Positions 1 through 8,797 of a DNA stretch of 64,000 nt are shown here, piece by piece. The stretch spans positions 744,001-808,000 of the forward strand of contig OZ247427.1 in NCBI GenBank assembly GCA_965232815.1, given 5' to 3'. Both the position numbers and the translations under genes were made by a program. Each line of letters starts with the position of its first letter. The stretch's first letter is position 1. This stretch comes from Bin87 sp026710825. Its GTDB lineage: Bacteria; Chloroflexota; Dehalococcoidia; Lucifugimonadales; UBA3495. The notes below the pieces were generated by a model that was given only the letters and a program-made list of their open reading frames with translations, was not told where the DNA came from and searched no databases.

Positions 1-385
1 CGATGACCGGCGCGGTTACTTCCAGCACGGGTTCATCGGTAAAGAACAAGCTGCCCTCGGGCATGGAACGCACGCTGCCCGTGAACCGGAACCCGCGCAG
101 GTAGTCCAGGAACTCCTCGGTGAACACGCCGGTGTCGCGCAGATAGCCCACGCTGGCATCATCGAACGACAACGCGCCTAGGCAGTCGATGGCGTCGTCA
201 ATGCCGGCCGCGACCATGTAACCGCGGTCGGGGGGATATTCGCGCACGTAGAGGCTGAATGTGGCCTCGCCGTCCATGCCCTCGGCGAAGTAAGACTGCG
301 CCATGGTCAGCTCGTAGAAATCGGTGAGCAGGCCGAGTTCGCCGGCCGGCACGGGTAGATAGGGCTGTTCGGTCTGGCTGGCCAT
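1..385 (-). CDS. pncB: Nicotinate phosphoribosyltransferase, N-terminal part (cut by window edge)
   Basis: Reading the minus strand from the ATG at 385 gives about 128 residues running off the left edge. The N-terminal stretch contains LLTDFYELTMAQSYF, the signature of nicotinate phosphoribosyltransferases, which convert nicotinate plus PRPP to nicotinate mononucleotide in NAD salvage. It is followed by the expected FSLYVREYPPDRGYMVAAG region. The catalytic and PRPP-binding parts lie outside the window. It is divergent from the RNase PH gene, with about 130 bases between them that would hold both promoters. The alternative, nicotinamide phosphoribosyltransferase, is less likely because the LLTDxYELTMA motif is typical of the nicotinate enzyme. 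Confidence 0.85.
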   Translation of the reverse strand, partial: MASQTEQPYLPVPAGELGLLTDFYELTMAQSYFAEGMDGEATFSLYVREYPPDRGYMVAAGIDDAIDCLGALSFDDASVGYLRDTGVFTEEFLDYLRGFRFTGSVRSMPEGSLFFTDEPVLEVTAPVI

Positions 386-518
386 GGCAATCCGCTGCCG
401 CTGACGGCGTGAATCGTGAGCGGGCGTCCAACTGGAAGTGTCCGCATTATCGGGCGGGCCTGCGGCGGTGTCAAACGTCGGTTACACTGTCCGGCACTCC
501 AAAAAGGACGACGACAAT

Positions 519-1247
519 ATGAGCAAATTCGCCATTCGCCACGATGGACGCGCCCCCGACCAACCCCGCGAGGTCCGCATCACGACCGGTTCCCAGCAGT
601 CCGCCGAGGGGTCCGCCCTGATTGAGATGGGAAACACCTCAGTGCTGTGCGCCGCATCGGTTGAGGAGGAGGTTCCCCGCTGGATGCGCGGGCGTGGCAG
701 CGGGTGGGTCACCGCCGAGTACGACATGCTGCCGCGGGCCACGTCATCCCGCCGCCGGCGCGACCGAGACTCCGGCGGTACCGCGAGCCGGTCCCAGGAG
801 ATCCAGCGTCTCATCGGACGCTCGTTGAGGGCAGCGACGGACCTGCCGGGCATGGGCGAGCGGGCCATCTACCTGGACTGCGACGTGCTCCAGGCGGACG
901 GCGGCACGCGGACTGCCGCCATCACCGGCGCCTACGTGGCACTGCGGGAGGCGTTGCAGGGTCTGGTTGACGGCGGGGCGCTGGAACGGGTGCCGCTGCG
1001 TTGCGCGGTGGCAGCCATCAGCGTCGGCTTGCACGACGGGGAGTTGCTGCTGGACCTGGACTACGCCGAGGATTCCTCCGCCGACGCAGATTTCAACATC
1101 GTGATGACCGACGCCGGAGATCTCGTGGAAATCCAGGCCACCGCTGAGGGAGAACCGTTCCCCCGCCAACGGGTCGGCGACGCCCTGGCCCTGGCCGCCC
1201 GAGGAATGGAAACGCTATTCGCCGCCCAACGGAGGGCGGTGGGGTGA
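519..1247 (+). CDS. rph: Ribonuclease PH
   Basis: Encodes 242 residues, the usual length for RNase PH, the phosphate-dependent 3'-to-5' exoribonuclease that trims tRNA 3' ends. The protein opens with RHDGRAPDQPREVRI, then carries GSALIEMGNTSVLCAASVEE, the conserved GWVTAEYDMLPRAT, the QEIQRLIGRSLRA helix and the phosphate-site region DCDVLQADGGTRTAAITGA. An in-frame ATG lies 81 bases upstream at 438, but the family N-terminus matches the ATG at 519, and the extra 27 residues look non-native. No paired dITP/XTP pyrophosphatase gene, a common neighbour, follows. Instead a lower-GC cassette begins 70 bases downstream. Confidence 0.93.
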   Translation: MSKFAIRHDGRAPDQPREVRITTGSQQSAEGSALIEMGNTSVLCAASVEEEVPRWMRGRGSGWVTAEYDMLPRATSSRRRRDRDSGGTASRSQEIQRLIGRSLRAATDLPGMGERAIYLDCDVLQADGGTRTAAITGAYVALREALQGLVDGGALERVPLRCAVAAISVGLHDGELLLDLDYAEDSSADADFNIVMTDAGDLVEIQATAEGEPFPRQRVGDALALAARGMETLFAAQRRAVG

Positions 1248-1317
1248 TGTGCTAACATCTGTTTCCGGCAGATCGTTTGTGTAATGGGCGACGACTGCGG
1301 TAATCCGGATCACTCTC

Positions 1318-1788
1318 ATGACATTTGAACAACAGATGGAACAATTCTCCATGGCACACATCCGAGCTGTGGCGGCCCGGGCAGGTTACCAGCTGACCAG
1401 GGATGAAACGGATACCGGATTGGACGGCACATTGAAGGGCGACGGCCCAGGCCGGCCCAGGATCGATTTCCAAGCGAAATCAACTTCTGTTGACATCCGA
1501 ATAGATGGCCATCTGCACTTCCCATTGCCCGTGCACAACTACGACATACTCCGTGATACGAATGCCGTATCGCCTTCCATCTTGATTGTTGTGCTGATCC
1601 CACGCGACGAAAGCGAATGGACCACGCAGACTACGGAACAACTTTGCCTGCGCCATTGCGCTTATTGGCTTTCACTGGAAGGTCAACCACCCGTGCCCAA
1701 CACAACCAGCATTACCGTCCATGTTCCGGTTGGCAACGTATTCAACAGTGATCAATTGCAGTTGTTGATGAACCAGAGTATCGGGTAG
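1318..1788 (+). CDS. DUF4365-like protein, possible PD-(D/E)XK nuclease fold
   Basis: A 156-residue protein resembling the DUF4365 family. It has an opening helix with QMEQFSMAHIRAVAARAGYQ, then DETDTGLDGTL and RIDFQAKST, which fits the D...(D/E)-x-K pattern of restriction-endonuclease-like folds (D at about 35, D-x-Q-x-K at about 50-54). Around residues 72-110 is a region with LPVHNYDILRD and ILIVVLIP typical of the family, where a strand precedes a W/Y-rich helix. The stop TAG is followed directly by the next gene, so the two are likely cotranscribed and translationally coupled. Base composition is visibly lower in GC than rph and the M16 gene around it, which suggests acquisition. Nuclease activity is an inference from the fold pattern only. 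Confidence 0.7.
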   Translation: MTFEQQMEQFSMAHIRAVAARAGYQLTRDETDTGLDGTLKGDGPGRPRIDFQAKSTSVDIRIDGHLHFPLPVHNYDILRDTNAVSPSILIVVLIPRDESEWTTQTTEQLCLRHCAYWLSLEGQPPVPNTTSITVHVPVGNVFNSDQLQLLMNQSIG

Positions 1789-2928
1789 GTGAATGTCATG
1801 CAGGTGACAATACGCGACCGAGGAGCCTTGGAATCTCTGTCCGTGCTAGGTGTTCGCGCCTATCTCAGTTCGCGCGGCTGGGTTAGTGATGGCCCGTGGG
1901 GACGTCGCAGACTGGCGACCGTTTACCTGAAAGAACAGGGTGGAAAAACCTGGGACTTGGTAGTGCCGAATCTGGACACTGTCACAGATTACGCCAGGCG
2001 AATTCTTGAGATCGTGGACACGTTGGCACGTGTCGAAGAACGTCCACAATTAGACGTATTTTACGACCTCAAGAATGCGGGCGGCGACATAATCCGGTTG
2101 ACCGCGAGGAACGGAAAATTCGACCAAGAAATGTCATTGAAAGACAGCGCCGATCTACTAAACGACGCTTACGATATGCTCGTTGCCGCGGCGCGTTCCG
2201 TCGAAAACCCCCAGGCTGTTCACCGTGGCCGGATCAGTTCAGACGTCGCCGAATACCTGGACGCGGTCCGTCCCATGCCGCACCAATTCGACAGCTACGC
2301 CTTGGCCTTGCATTCGCCGGCTCCCATCGGCGTCGGCGAGCAGCATGATATGGGCGACGTGTACCACATCCCTTTTGCCCGCCGGGCCACCCTGCAACTG
2401 AGTCGCGCTCTGCAATCAACCATCGACGCCGTGGGCGAAGCCATCGCCGAGGACACGATGGAACCGTTCCAACGCGCTGTGTCCGCTGGTGTCAGCGCCA
2501 ATTTATGCAGTTCTGTTGCGGGGCTCGCGGAACATGGTCACGGTATCGAGATCAGCCTGAATTGGGCACAAACTCGACCGGCAACAGTTCCCAGCCACCT
2601 CTACCCGTTCAGCGAAAACTCTGCGGGAATACTACGCGACGCAGCCGCGGACTTTCGGCGGAATGAACCGTCTTCCGCCGAGTTGATCACTGGCCACATC
2701 GCAAGGTTGGAAAGAGAGAAGCCGGATGAGTTTGACGGCAAAGCCGTCATACTGTCTGTGCGCGATGAACGTCAAATCCGCATCCACGTGGAATTCGCAG
2801 AACCGGACTTCGTCAGGGTAATCCAGGCGTTCCGGGATCTGTCCCGCATCAGCGTCACCGGGGACGTACACAGGGAGGGCAACACTTTTGCATTGCACAA
2901 TCCACGCAACCTGACGTTGCACGAATAG
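1789..2928 (+). CDS. Protein of unknown function paired with the DUF4365-like gene
   Basis: Encodes 379 residues from a GTG directly after the upstream stop codon. An in-frame ATG at 1798 is equally plausible. I do not recognise the family. Visible features are an N-terminal alpha/beta region of about 130 residues (GVRAYLSSRGW, KTWDLVVPN), a central region around 150-290, and a C-terminal beta-rich stretch (KAVILSVRDERQIRIHVEF, ISVTGDVHREGNTFALHNPR) that reads like a small barrel. There is no signal peptide or membrane segment. Its GC content is lower than the flanks, as for its partner. The tight coupling suggests the two products act together, perhaps as a two-component defence or DNA-processing cassette, but nothing in the sequence proves this. 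Confidence 0.75.
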   Translation: MNVMQVTIRDRGALESLSVLGVRAYLSSRGWVSDGPWGRRRLATVYLKEQGGKTWDLVVPNLDTVTDYARRILEIVDTLARVEERPQLDVFYDLKNAGGDIIRLTARNGKFDQEMSLKDSADLLNDAYDMLVAAARSVENPQAVHRGRISSDVAEYLDAVRPMPHQFDSYALALHSPAPIGVGEQHDMGDVYHIPFARRATLQLSRALQSTIDAVGEAIAEDTMEPFQRAVSAGVSANLCSSVAGLAEHGHGIEISLNWAQTRPATVPSHLYPFSENSAGILRDAAADFRRNEPSSAELITGHIARLEREKPDEFDGKAVILSVRDERQIRIHVEFAEPDFVRVIQAFRDLSRISVTGDVHREGNTFALHNPRNLTLHE

Positions 2929-2960
2929 GGGTCAGACGAACGGTCCTGGGTCCCCTTTGG
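2929..2960. terminator. Possible bidirectional terminator between convergent genes
   Basis: The short gap between two convergent stop codons can fold with AGGGG at its left pairing with CCCCT at its right, plus an inner CAG/CTG step, and T-rich sequence follows on the plus strand. It is a weak hairpin with a large loop, offered because it sits exactly between converging genes. Confidence 0.35.
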
Positions 2961-2965
2961 CAGAT

Positions 2966-5626
2966 TTACTCCACCTCTTCTCCCTCAGTATCCAGCACGG
3001 TGAGGCCGTAGCCCAATTCGCGCAGCGGTTCCTCCACCTGCTCGCGGTCGCCCACGACCAGCACTGCGAGGCGATCCGCGCTCAGGTATTCGGCGCCCAC
3101 CCGGTGCGTATCGGCCAGGCTCACGCCGGTCAGTCGCTCCTCGAAGGTGTGGAAGTAATCGTCCGGCAAGCCAAACTGGGCCACCGTCACCAGTTGCGCG
3201 AGCAGTTGCGCCGGGCGCTCAAAGCCCGCCGGGTACCCCAACCGCAACCCGTTCTTTGCGTTGTCCAGTTCCTCCTCGGTCAACGGACGCTCGCCGCTGA
3301 TATCGGCGAACTCCTTGAGCGTCTCGAACACCGCTTCCCGGGTGACCGCCGTCTGCACGCTGCCGCCGGCCGCCAGCAACGAAGGAGCGTTGTACCAGGA
3401 TATCCCGGAGTTGTAGCCGTAGCTGTATCCCTTATCCTGACGCAGGTTTTGATTGAGCCGGGCTGAGAACTGCCCGCCGAACGCATAGTTCAGAACCGAG
3501 ATCGCCATGTGATCCGGATGGGCGCGCTCCACCAGTGGCATGCCGGCCCGAATTACCGACTGCGCGGCTCCCGGTTTGTCGATCAGGTAGATGCGAGGGC
3601 CACTCCCGCCGCTGATCAAATCGACTGCGCCGATGCCGGCGGCCGGTTCCGCCGGCGCTGCCCAGTCGCCAAAATGCTCTTGCGCCGCTGAGATGGCATC
3701 GTCCAGGCCGATGTCCCCGGCCACCAGCAGGCACAGGCGGTCCGGCCGCAAAGACTCGCCATGCCGCGAGACCAGGTGGGATCTCTGTATCCCGGCAACG
3801 GTCGCCTCGGTCCCAAAGTTCGAGTGGGCGTACGGCGAACCGGAGCCGAATACCAGCGTCCCGAAATTGGACTCTGCAACGAACCCCGCGTCATCCTTGG
3901 CGCGCCTGAGATCCGTCAATCGCTCCCGACGCACCCGTTCAAGCTCGTGTTCCGGGAAGTTGGCGTTGCGGGCCACGTCAGCAGTCAGACCCAGCGCATA
4001 CCCCCAGTGGCGTCCCAGAGTTTCCGCCGTCAGCAACGTAAATTCCTTGCGTGCCTCCGCGCCCAGCCGCGATCCGATGTGCTCGAAAGCCTCCGAGATT
4101 TCCTGGCTGTTGCGGTTGGTGGTGCCCTCGTCAATCATCGAAGCGGTGAATGCCGACAGACCGGGCAGATCCTCCGGATCACCGGTGGCGCCCGCCCGTG
4201 CCATCAGCGCGAAGGACACCAGCGGAAGTCCCGGCTTGTTGGCGATGATGATCTCCATTCCATTGTCCAGGCGGCCTCGTTCCGGCGTCGGGGGAACGAA
4301 CGTTGGCGTGGGACCTCCGTCGGGCTGCTGCGTGCGATCCGCCACCAACGACGCCGTGGACAACGACCGCTCCGGATGCACCCGCATGCGCACCTGTCCG
4401 CTGTCCATGATCATTTGGTGCACTTTCAAAACATCCTCGCGGGTGACCTTGCGGTAGTCGTCCATGACGTGGTTCAGGTGCCCCGGGTCGCCGGTGTAGG
4501 TGTTGAAGTAATTCAACGCATCGGCGCGACCGCCGAACCCGCCGACGCGGGAGAGCATGCGGTAGTGCTGCATCTCGATGCGGTTGATCGCCCGCTCGAA
4601 TTCCTCCTCCGTTGGAGGGTCGGTGGCGATACTGGCCAACACTTCCTCAGCGGCCTCCTCCACCTCGTCCAGCGTGTGCCCCTCCGCCGGCGTCAACTCC
4701 ATCCGAAACTGGCCGGCGATTTCAGCGGCGTAGTAACTCACACTGGCCGACTGCGCGATCTGCTTGTCGTACACCAGCGTTCGGTACATCCGGCTGCTGT
4801 GCCCATCCGAAAGAATCGCCCTCAGGATGTCGCTGGCATCGTCGTCGCCCGACAGGTTTGCCGGCGCCAGGCGCACCGAATATTGCCTGGGCAGAGTCAC
4901 CCGGTCGGTCATCTCCAGTTCAACGCGGCCCGCCAGGGGAGAGTCCGCCCTGGCGATGCGTCGCACCGCCGGCCCCGGGTCCAGGTCTGCGAAGTACCGC
5001 TCCGCCAAACCCAGCGCCTCGCTGGTGTCGATATCCCCGGCGATGGCGAGGCTGGCGTTGGACGGCGCATAGAAACGCCGGAAGAAGTCCATCACGTCGT
5101 CCAGGCTGGCGGCGTCCAGGTCTTCCTGCGAGCCAATGGTCATCCAATGGTAGGGGTGCGGGAGTGGGAACAGGGCTTGCTGGATGTGCCATTGGGCCAT
5201 GCCATAGGGTCGGTTCTCATAGCTCTGCCGCCGTTCGTTTTTTACCACGTCCCGCTCGGTATCGAATCCCTCCTGGTCCAGCGCGTCCAGCAGGAACCCC
5301 ATGCGGTCGGCCTCCAGCCAGAGGGCCAATTCCAGGTAATTCGACGGCACGTCTTCCCAGTAGTTCGTGCGGTCGCCCGTGGTGGAACCGTTGAGCGTTG
5401 CGCCAATCTTCTGCAACGGTTCGAAGTGGCTGGCCTTGTGGTGCTTCGTGCCGCGAAACATGATGTGCTCGAAGAGGTGCGCGAACCCGGTGCGTCCCAA
5501 CTCTTCGTCCTTGGATCCCACGTGGTACCAGACGTTGATCGCGGCCACGGGGATTGAGCGGTCCTGGTGCAGGATTACGTCCAGGCCATTGGGGAGAGTG
5601 TGCTTTTCAAATGCGATGCCAGCCAT
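2966..5626 (-). CDS. Double-length M16 family zinc metallopeptidase
   Basis: Encodes 886 residues, the length of M16 proteins in which two roughly 430-residue halves are fused. The first half carries the inverted zinc motif HLFEH (H50, E53, H54) with the downstream glutamate region ERDVVKNERR near residue 130, so it should be catalytic. The second half starts near residue 440 (GRLDNGMEIIIANKPGLPLV), repeats the fold without an HxxEH motif, and holds the R/Y-type region (YGYNSG near 710) used for substrate clamping. No signal peptide is visible, so it is probably cytosolic and degrades oligopeptides. Translation starts at ATG 5626 (MAGIAFEKHTLPNG), with no good alternative. A long antisense open frame here is a GC-rich shadow. 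Confidence 0.9.
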   Translation of the reverse strand: MAGIAFEKHTLPNGLDVILHQDRSIPVAAINVWYHVGSKDEELGRTGFAHLFEHIMFRGTKHHKASHFEPLQKIGATLNGSTTGDRTNYWEDVPSNYLELALWLEADRMGFLLDALDQEGFDTERDVVKNERRQSYENRPYGMAQWHIQQALFPLPHPYHWMTIGSQEDLDAASLDDVMDFFRRFYAPSNASLAIAGDIDTSEALGLAERYFADLDPGPAVRRIARADSPLAGRVELEMTDRVTLPRQYSVRLAPANLSGDDDASDILRAILSDGHSSRMYRTLVYDKQIAQSASVSYYAAEIAGQFRMELTPAEGHTLDEVEEAAEEVLASIATDPPTEEEFERAINRIEMQHYRMLSRVGGFGGRADALNYFNTYTGDPGHLNHVMDDYRKVTREDVLKVHQMIMDSGQVRMRVHPERSLSTASLVADRTQQPDGGPTPTFVPPTPERGRLDNGMEIIIANKPGLPLVSFALMARAGATGDPEDLPGLSAFTASMIDEGTTNRNSQEISEAFEHIGSRLGAEARKEFTLLTAETLGRHWGYALGLTADVARNANFPEHELERVRRERLTDLRRAKDDAGFVAESNFGTLVFGSGSPYAHSNFGTEATVAGIQRSHLVSRHGESLRPDRLCLLVAGDIGLDDAISAAQEHFGDWAAPAEPAAGIGAVDLISGGSGPRIYLIDKPGAAQSVIRAGMPLVERAHPDHMAISVLNYAFGGQFSARLNQNLRQDKGYSYGYNSGISWYNAPSLLAAGGSVQTAVTREAVFETLKEFADISGERPLTEEELDNAKNGLRLGYPAGFERPAQLLAQLVTVAQFGLPDDYFHTFEERLTGVSLADTHRVGAEYLSADRLAVLVVGDREQVEEPLRELGYGLTVLDTEGEEVE

Positions 5627-5710
5627 AAATCAGCGTTCCTTCAGTGTGTGGTGCCGCAATTGTAGCACCGGGCGGCGCTTTGAAACGGTGTCCGGAGTCG
5701 CCAGGACGGT

Positions 5711-6139
5711 GTGCTATATTCCAAACTGATCATCCGCATCCCGAGGTTCTTCCCATTGCTTTACGAAGTCGAAGTCGTTGCTGACGGCAACAGTCCCATG
5801 GATCTCAACCGCGTGTTCGACCTGCTGACGGACCCTCGATCCGTGCTGCGTATCGTCGCGCCCGACCCCATGGGCAACGACGTGTGGTGCGATGTGGTCG
5901 GATGGGAAGATGGCGCGCCGTGCCCGGCCATGGCCGCGCTGTCCGAGGACTCGGGCGAGGGAGTGATCATGCTGATCTACGGCGGTGAGGATGGTATCCG
6001 CCTCAGGCCGGCCGATGATACGTCCGGATGGGACACCGACGCCTCAAACCAATGGGGCGAAGCCTGCCTGATGCTCGGCAGCGATGTGGTGATCGAATAC
6101 GCTCCGACGGACTGGGACTATTCCCAGCACCCGCACTGA
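5711..6139 (+). CDS. Small hypothetical protein
   Basis: Encodes up to 142 residues, acidic, ending WDYSQHPH. I do not recognise a family. Features include NRVFDLLTDPRSVLRIVAPD, which could be an alpha-helix followed by a strand, and a glycine/aspartate-rich centre. There is no signal peptide. A TTG at 5756, preceded by GAGG, would give a shorter protein beginning LLYEVEVVADGNSPMDLN, and this may be the real start because the first 15 residues look unlike coding sequence. It is divergent from the M16 peptidase and convergent with the pentapeptide gene, 9 bases from its stop. It could be a lineage-specific orphan. Confidence 0.5.
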   Translation: MLYSKLIIRIPRFFPLLYEVEVVADGNSPMDLNRVFDLLTDPRSVLRIVAPDPMGNDVWCDVVGWEDGAPCPAMAALSEDSGEGVIMLIYGGEDGIRLRPADDTSGWDTDASNQWGEACLMLGSDVVIEYAPTDWDYSQHPH

Positions 6140-6148
6140 CCGGCGCGA

Positions 6149-7438
6149 CTAGCCACCGGCCTCCGCGCCATCCTCACCAGGAGCGTCGGGCCACGGTTCC
6201 TCGACGGGCTTGACATCGGCGGTCAGCGTCGCCAGCACCCTGGGCACATCCCGCCGGTATCCGCCCTTGCCGTCCTTGCGGGGCCGTAGGCGCGCCCCCG
6301 GCCCACCGTGCAACCGCTGAAATGCCTCATCGTCCGACGCCGGCGGGCTGCACAGGCTATCGTCCAGTTCGATTGCCGCAATGTACACCCGGCGCGCCGC
6401 TGATTCAGTCTGCCGTTGCATTATCTCGCGGTACAAGCGCCAACACGCGGGACTCTCCAGCGCTGCGCCCGAGCAGACCAGCGCGACCCGGTCGTAGTTG
6501 CGGAACCGGTTCATCGGCGGGATCACCTGCGAGTTGTAGATGGTCTCCTCATCGTCCGCCAGCAGGCTCCAGCATTGCAGGCCGCGTTGGCGCAACTCGT
6601 CCTGCAACCACACGGTGATGTTGGCGTCCACCGTCGACCCGATCAGCAGGACCCTGCGATGCGGCGTTTCGCTCTGGTGCGGTTGAGCGTGTCCGTTGAT
6701 GAAATCTGGCGGCACGCCGGCGGACAGCAGGAAAATCTCCGGCAATCGAGCGCCCGACCTCGCCAGGGTATCCGCGCCCACAATGCTCGGTCCCTCGTGG
6801 CGCAGGGTTTCCAACCCCAGCACTTCGCTCAGATCACAATCCGCGAAGAGCGTCATGTCCACCACGACATCCTCAAGCAGCGTGCGGCCCAGACGAGTGC
6901 GCACCAACGTGGTGTTCCGGAGGTCGCAACGGGTCAGGTTGGCAACGTCGAGGCAGGTGGCGGTCAGGCGCGCTCCGCTCAGGTTGGCGTCGGTGAGGTC
7001 AGACATGGTGAGGTCGGCCTCGGAGAGATCTGCTCCCGCCAAATTCGCTCCCACCAGCGTCGAAAAGCCCATATCGCAGTTGGTGAGGTTCGCGCCTCGC
7101 AGGTCGGCGTTGTTGAGGTTGCTGCCGCGCAGGTCCGACCGGGTGAACACGGCGCCCGACGCGTGGGAATCCTCAAAACTCGCGCGAATCAGGTTACAAC
7201 GGGTCAGGTGCGCTTCGTGCATCCGCGCCCCGGTGAACTTGCCGTGGCGCAGGTCCGCCGAAGTGAGGTCAATTTGCGTCAGGTCGTCGAAAGAGAAATC
7301 AACGCCCGGCATCCGAACGCCACTGAAATACCCGCCCGACAGGTCGAGGTGGGCACGTTCCTGAAAGAATGTAGCGCGCCAGCGAGCTATGGCAAAGGCT
7401 CGCCTCTTGGCGACGGCGACATGCTCGGGGTTGGCCAA
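6149..7438 (-). CDS. Pentapeptide-repeat protein with C-terminal TIR-like domain
   Basis: Encodes 429 residues. Residues about 30-210 are pentapeptide repeats of the A(D/N)Lxx type (ADLRG, ANLTN, ADLSE, ANLSG), which form a right-handed quadrilateral beta helix. Residues about 261-345 look like a TIR domain: RRVLLIGSTVDANITVWLQD as first strand and helix, RQRGLQCWSLLADDEE as second strand, RVALVCSGAALESP as a core strand, then WRLYREI, where E338 aligns with the catalytic glutamate of NAD-hydrolysing TIR domains. The first strand lacks the usual FISY/FLSY start. The C-terminus is a proline- and charge-rich tail. No membrane segment is seen. It is a likely signalling or defence protein; NADase activity is inferred, not shown. 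Confidence 0.8.
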   Translation of the reverse strand: MANPEHVAVAKRRAFAIARWRATFFQERAHLDLSGGYFSGVRMPGVDFSFDDLTQIDLTSADLRHGKFTGARMHEAHLTRCNLIRASFEDSHASGAVFTRSDLRGSNLNNADLRGANLTNCDMGFSTLVGANLAGADLSEADLTMSDLTDANLSGARLTATCLDVANLTRCDLRNTTLVRTRLGRTLLEDVVVDMTLFADCDLSEVLGLETLRHEGPSIVGADTLARSGARLPEIFLLSAGVPPDFINGHAQPHQSETPHRRVLLIGSTVDANITVWLQDELRQRGLQCWSLLADDEETIYNSQVIPPMNRFRNYDRVALVCSGAALESPACWRLYREIMQRQTESAARRVYIAAIELDDSLCSPPASDDEAFQRLHGGPGARLRPRKDGKGGYRRDVPRVLATLTADVKPVEEPWPDAPGEDGAEAGG

Positions 7439-7470
7439 TCCACTACTCCGCTCCAGAGACTGCGACTCAG

Positions 7471-8640
7471 CTAATCGTCCCCACCTACCAGCGCGGCCTC
7501 CCGGCCGGAAAACTCGGGCATCACTTCGGACGAGAAGATCGACAACTGATCCTTGAACTCACTCCACGGCATTCCCTCGGGCCACTGGAGCACGATGTCC
7601 TCCAACCCCGGGTACTTCTCCTCGGTCTCCCGCAGGAAGTCGATGAAGTCGCCGGGCGAGCCGCAGAACCAGGCTTTCTGCGCGACGCCGTCCTCAACGC
7701 GTGGAGTGCGCGCCGGCGCGCCGGGCGTTCCCCATGGCCGGCCCTGTTCGTCGGTGTACCGCACGAATCCAAAGGGCGCGAACCACTTGTATCGCTCGTC
7801 GTGGAAGGGGCGGACCCGCTCGATGGCTTCCTCCCGGCTGCCGGCAATGTAGAAGCCGAAGCCCAGGGCCATGTCGCCGCCCAACGGGATGTCGCGGCCG
7901 GCGGCCACCGCGGCAGAGTGATACTGGGAGATCATCTGCTCGGCGTACAGTTCGCCGGTGAGGGCCACCATGGCCTTGATGCCGCGCTCGGCGATGTAAT
8001 TCAGCGTGCGCCCGCTGGCGATGGGCTGCCAGATCTCCACTGGTTTATTCACCGGCCGCGGCACCATCGTGATTTCTTTCAGGTCGTAGCCGCGATAGGG
8101 TACGGTCGGCGGGATGGTGTAGTACTTGCCCTGGTGGCTCCAGGACTCCTCGTTGAACGCCTTGAGGATGACCTCCATCTGCTCCAGGAACAACTCACGG
8201 TTGGCGTCGTTGTCGATCACCGGGGACCCGAACGTCTCAACCTCGCGGGAGTGGTAGCCGCGGCCGACGCCGAAAATCATCCGGCCGCCGGTCAGGATGT
8301 CTGCCATCGCGAAGTCCTCGGCGATGCGCAGCGGATGCCACATCGGGATGATGTTGAAGGCCTGCCCGAATTTCAGGTTCTTGGTCTGTCCGGCCAGGTG
8401 CACGCCCATGAGGATCAGGTTGGGGATGCACTCGTAGCCCTCGTGCTGGAAGTGGTGCTCGGCCATCCACATGCAGTAGAAACCGCGCTCGTCCATGTGC
8501 TGGGCCAGCGCCTGGGCGTGGTCGTATGCCTGGGCCAACTGCTCGTTGGAGTAGCGACGCTGGTCGGGTGGCGTGCCGTCCGCGCCGACGTTATCCAGGT
8601 CAATCTGCCCCACGTACAAAACCGAAAACCGCTTAATCAT
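7471..8640 (-). CDS. LLM-class flavin-dependent oxidoreductase
   Basis: Encodes 389 residues with the bacterial-luciferase-like TIM barrel. Markers are MDERGFYCMWMAEHHF near the N-terminus, TKNLKFGQAFNIIPMWHPLR, the DILTGGRMIFGVGRGYHSRE flavin/phosphate region and SPGDFIDFLRETEEKYPG in the C-terminal half. Family members are FMN- or F420-dependent monooxygenases or reductases acting on aldehydes, sulfonates or cyclic compounds; the substrate here cannot be read from sequence. The start MIKRFSVLYVGQIDLDN is clear. It is transcribed towards the pentapeptide gene with a 32-base gap, so the two may share a message. It is one of four members of this superfamily in the window. Confidence 0.9.
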   Translation of the reverse strand: MIKRFSVLYVGQIDLDNVGADGTPPDQRRYSNEQLAQAYDHAQALAQHMDERGFYCMWMAEHHFQHEGYECIPNLILMGVHLAGQTKNLKFGQAFNIIPMWHPLRIAEDFAMADILTGGRMIFGVGRGYHSREVETFGSPVIDNDANRELFLEQMEVILKAFNEESWSHQGKYYTIPPTVPYRGYDLKEITMVPRPVNKPVEIWQPIASGRTLNYIAERGIKAMVALTGELYAEQMISQYHSAAVAAGRDIPLGGDMALGFGFYIAGSREEAIERVRPFHDERYKWFAPFGFVRYTDEQGRPWGTPGAPARTPRVEDGVAQKAWFCGSPGDFIDFLRETEEKYPGLEDIVLQWPEGMPWSEFKDQLSIFSSEVMPEFSGREAALVGGDD

Positions 8641-8797
8641 CCAGCCAAAACTCCGCTGTAGTAAGAATTTCGGCAGATTATAGCACGGGGGTAGTCGGGA
8701 ACAGACCAGCCGGACCCGGGTGCCGGCACGTTATAATACGTGCGTGAGCCCACGTGGCCACCATCATGGCCCGCCGCGCTAACCCCCGAGGTTCAGC

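Noticed and set aside
3761..5557. 598-codon open frame on the plus strand
   Set aside because: It lies wholly antisense to the M16 peptidase, which has clear family motifs. Long antisense frames are expected in GC-rich sequence.
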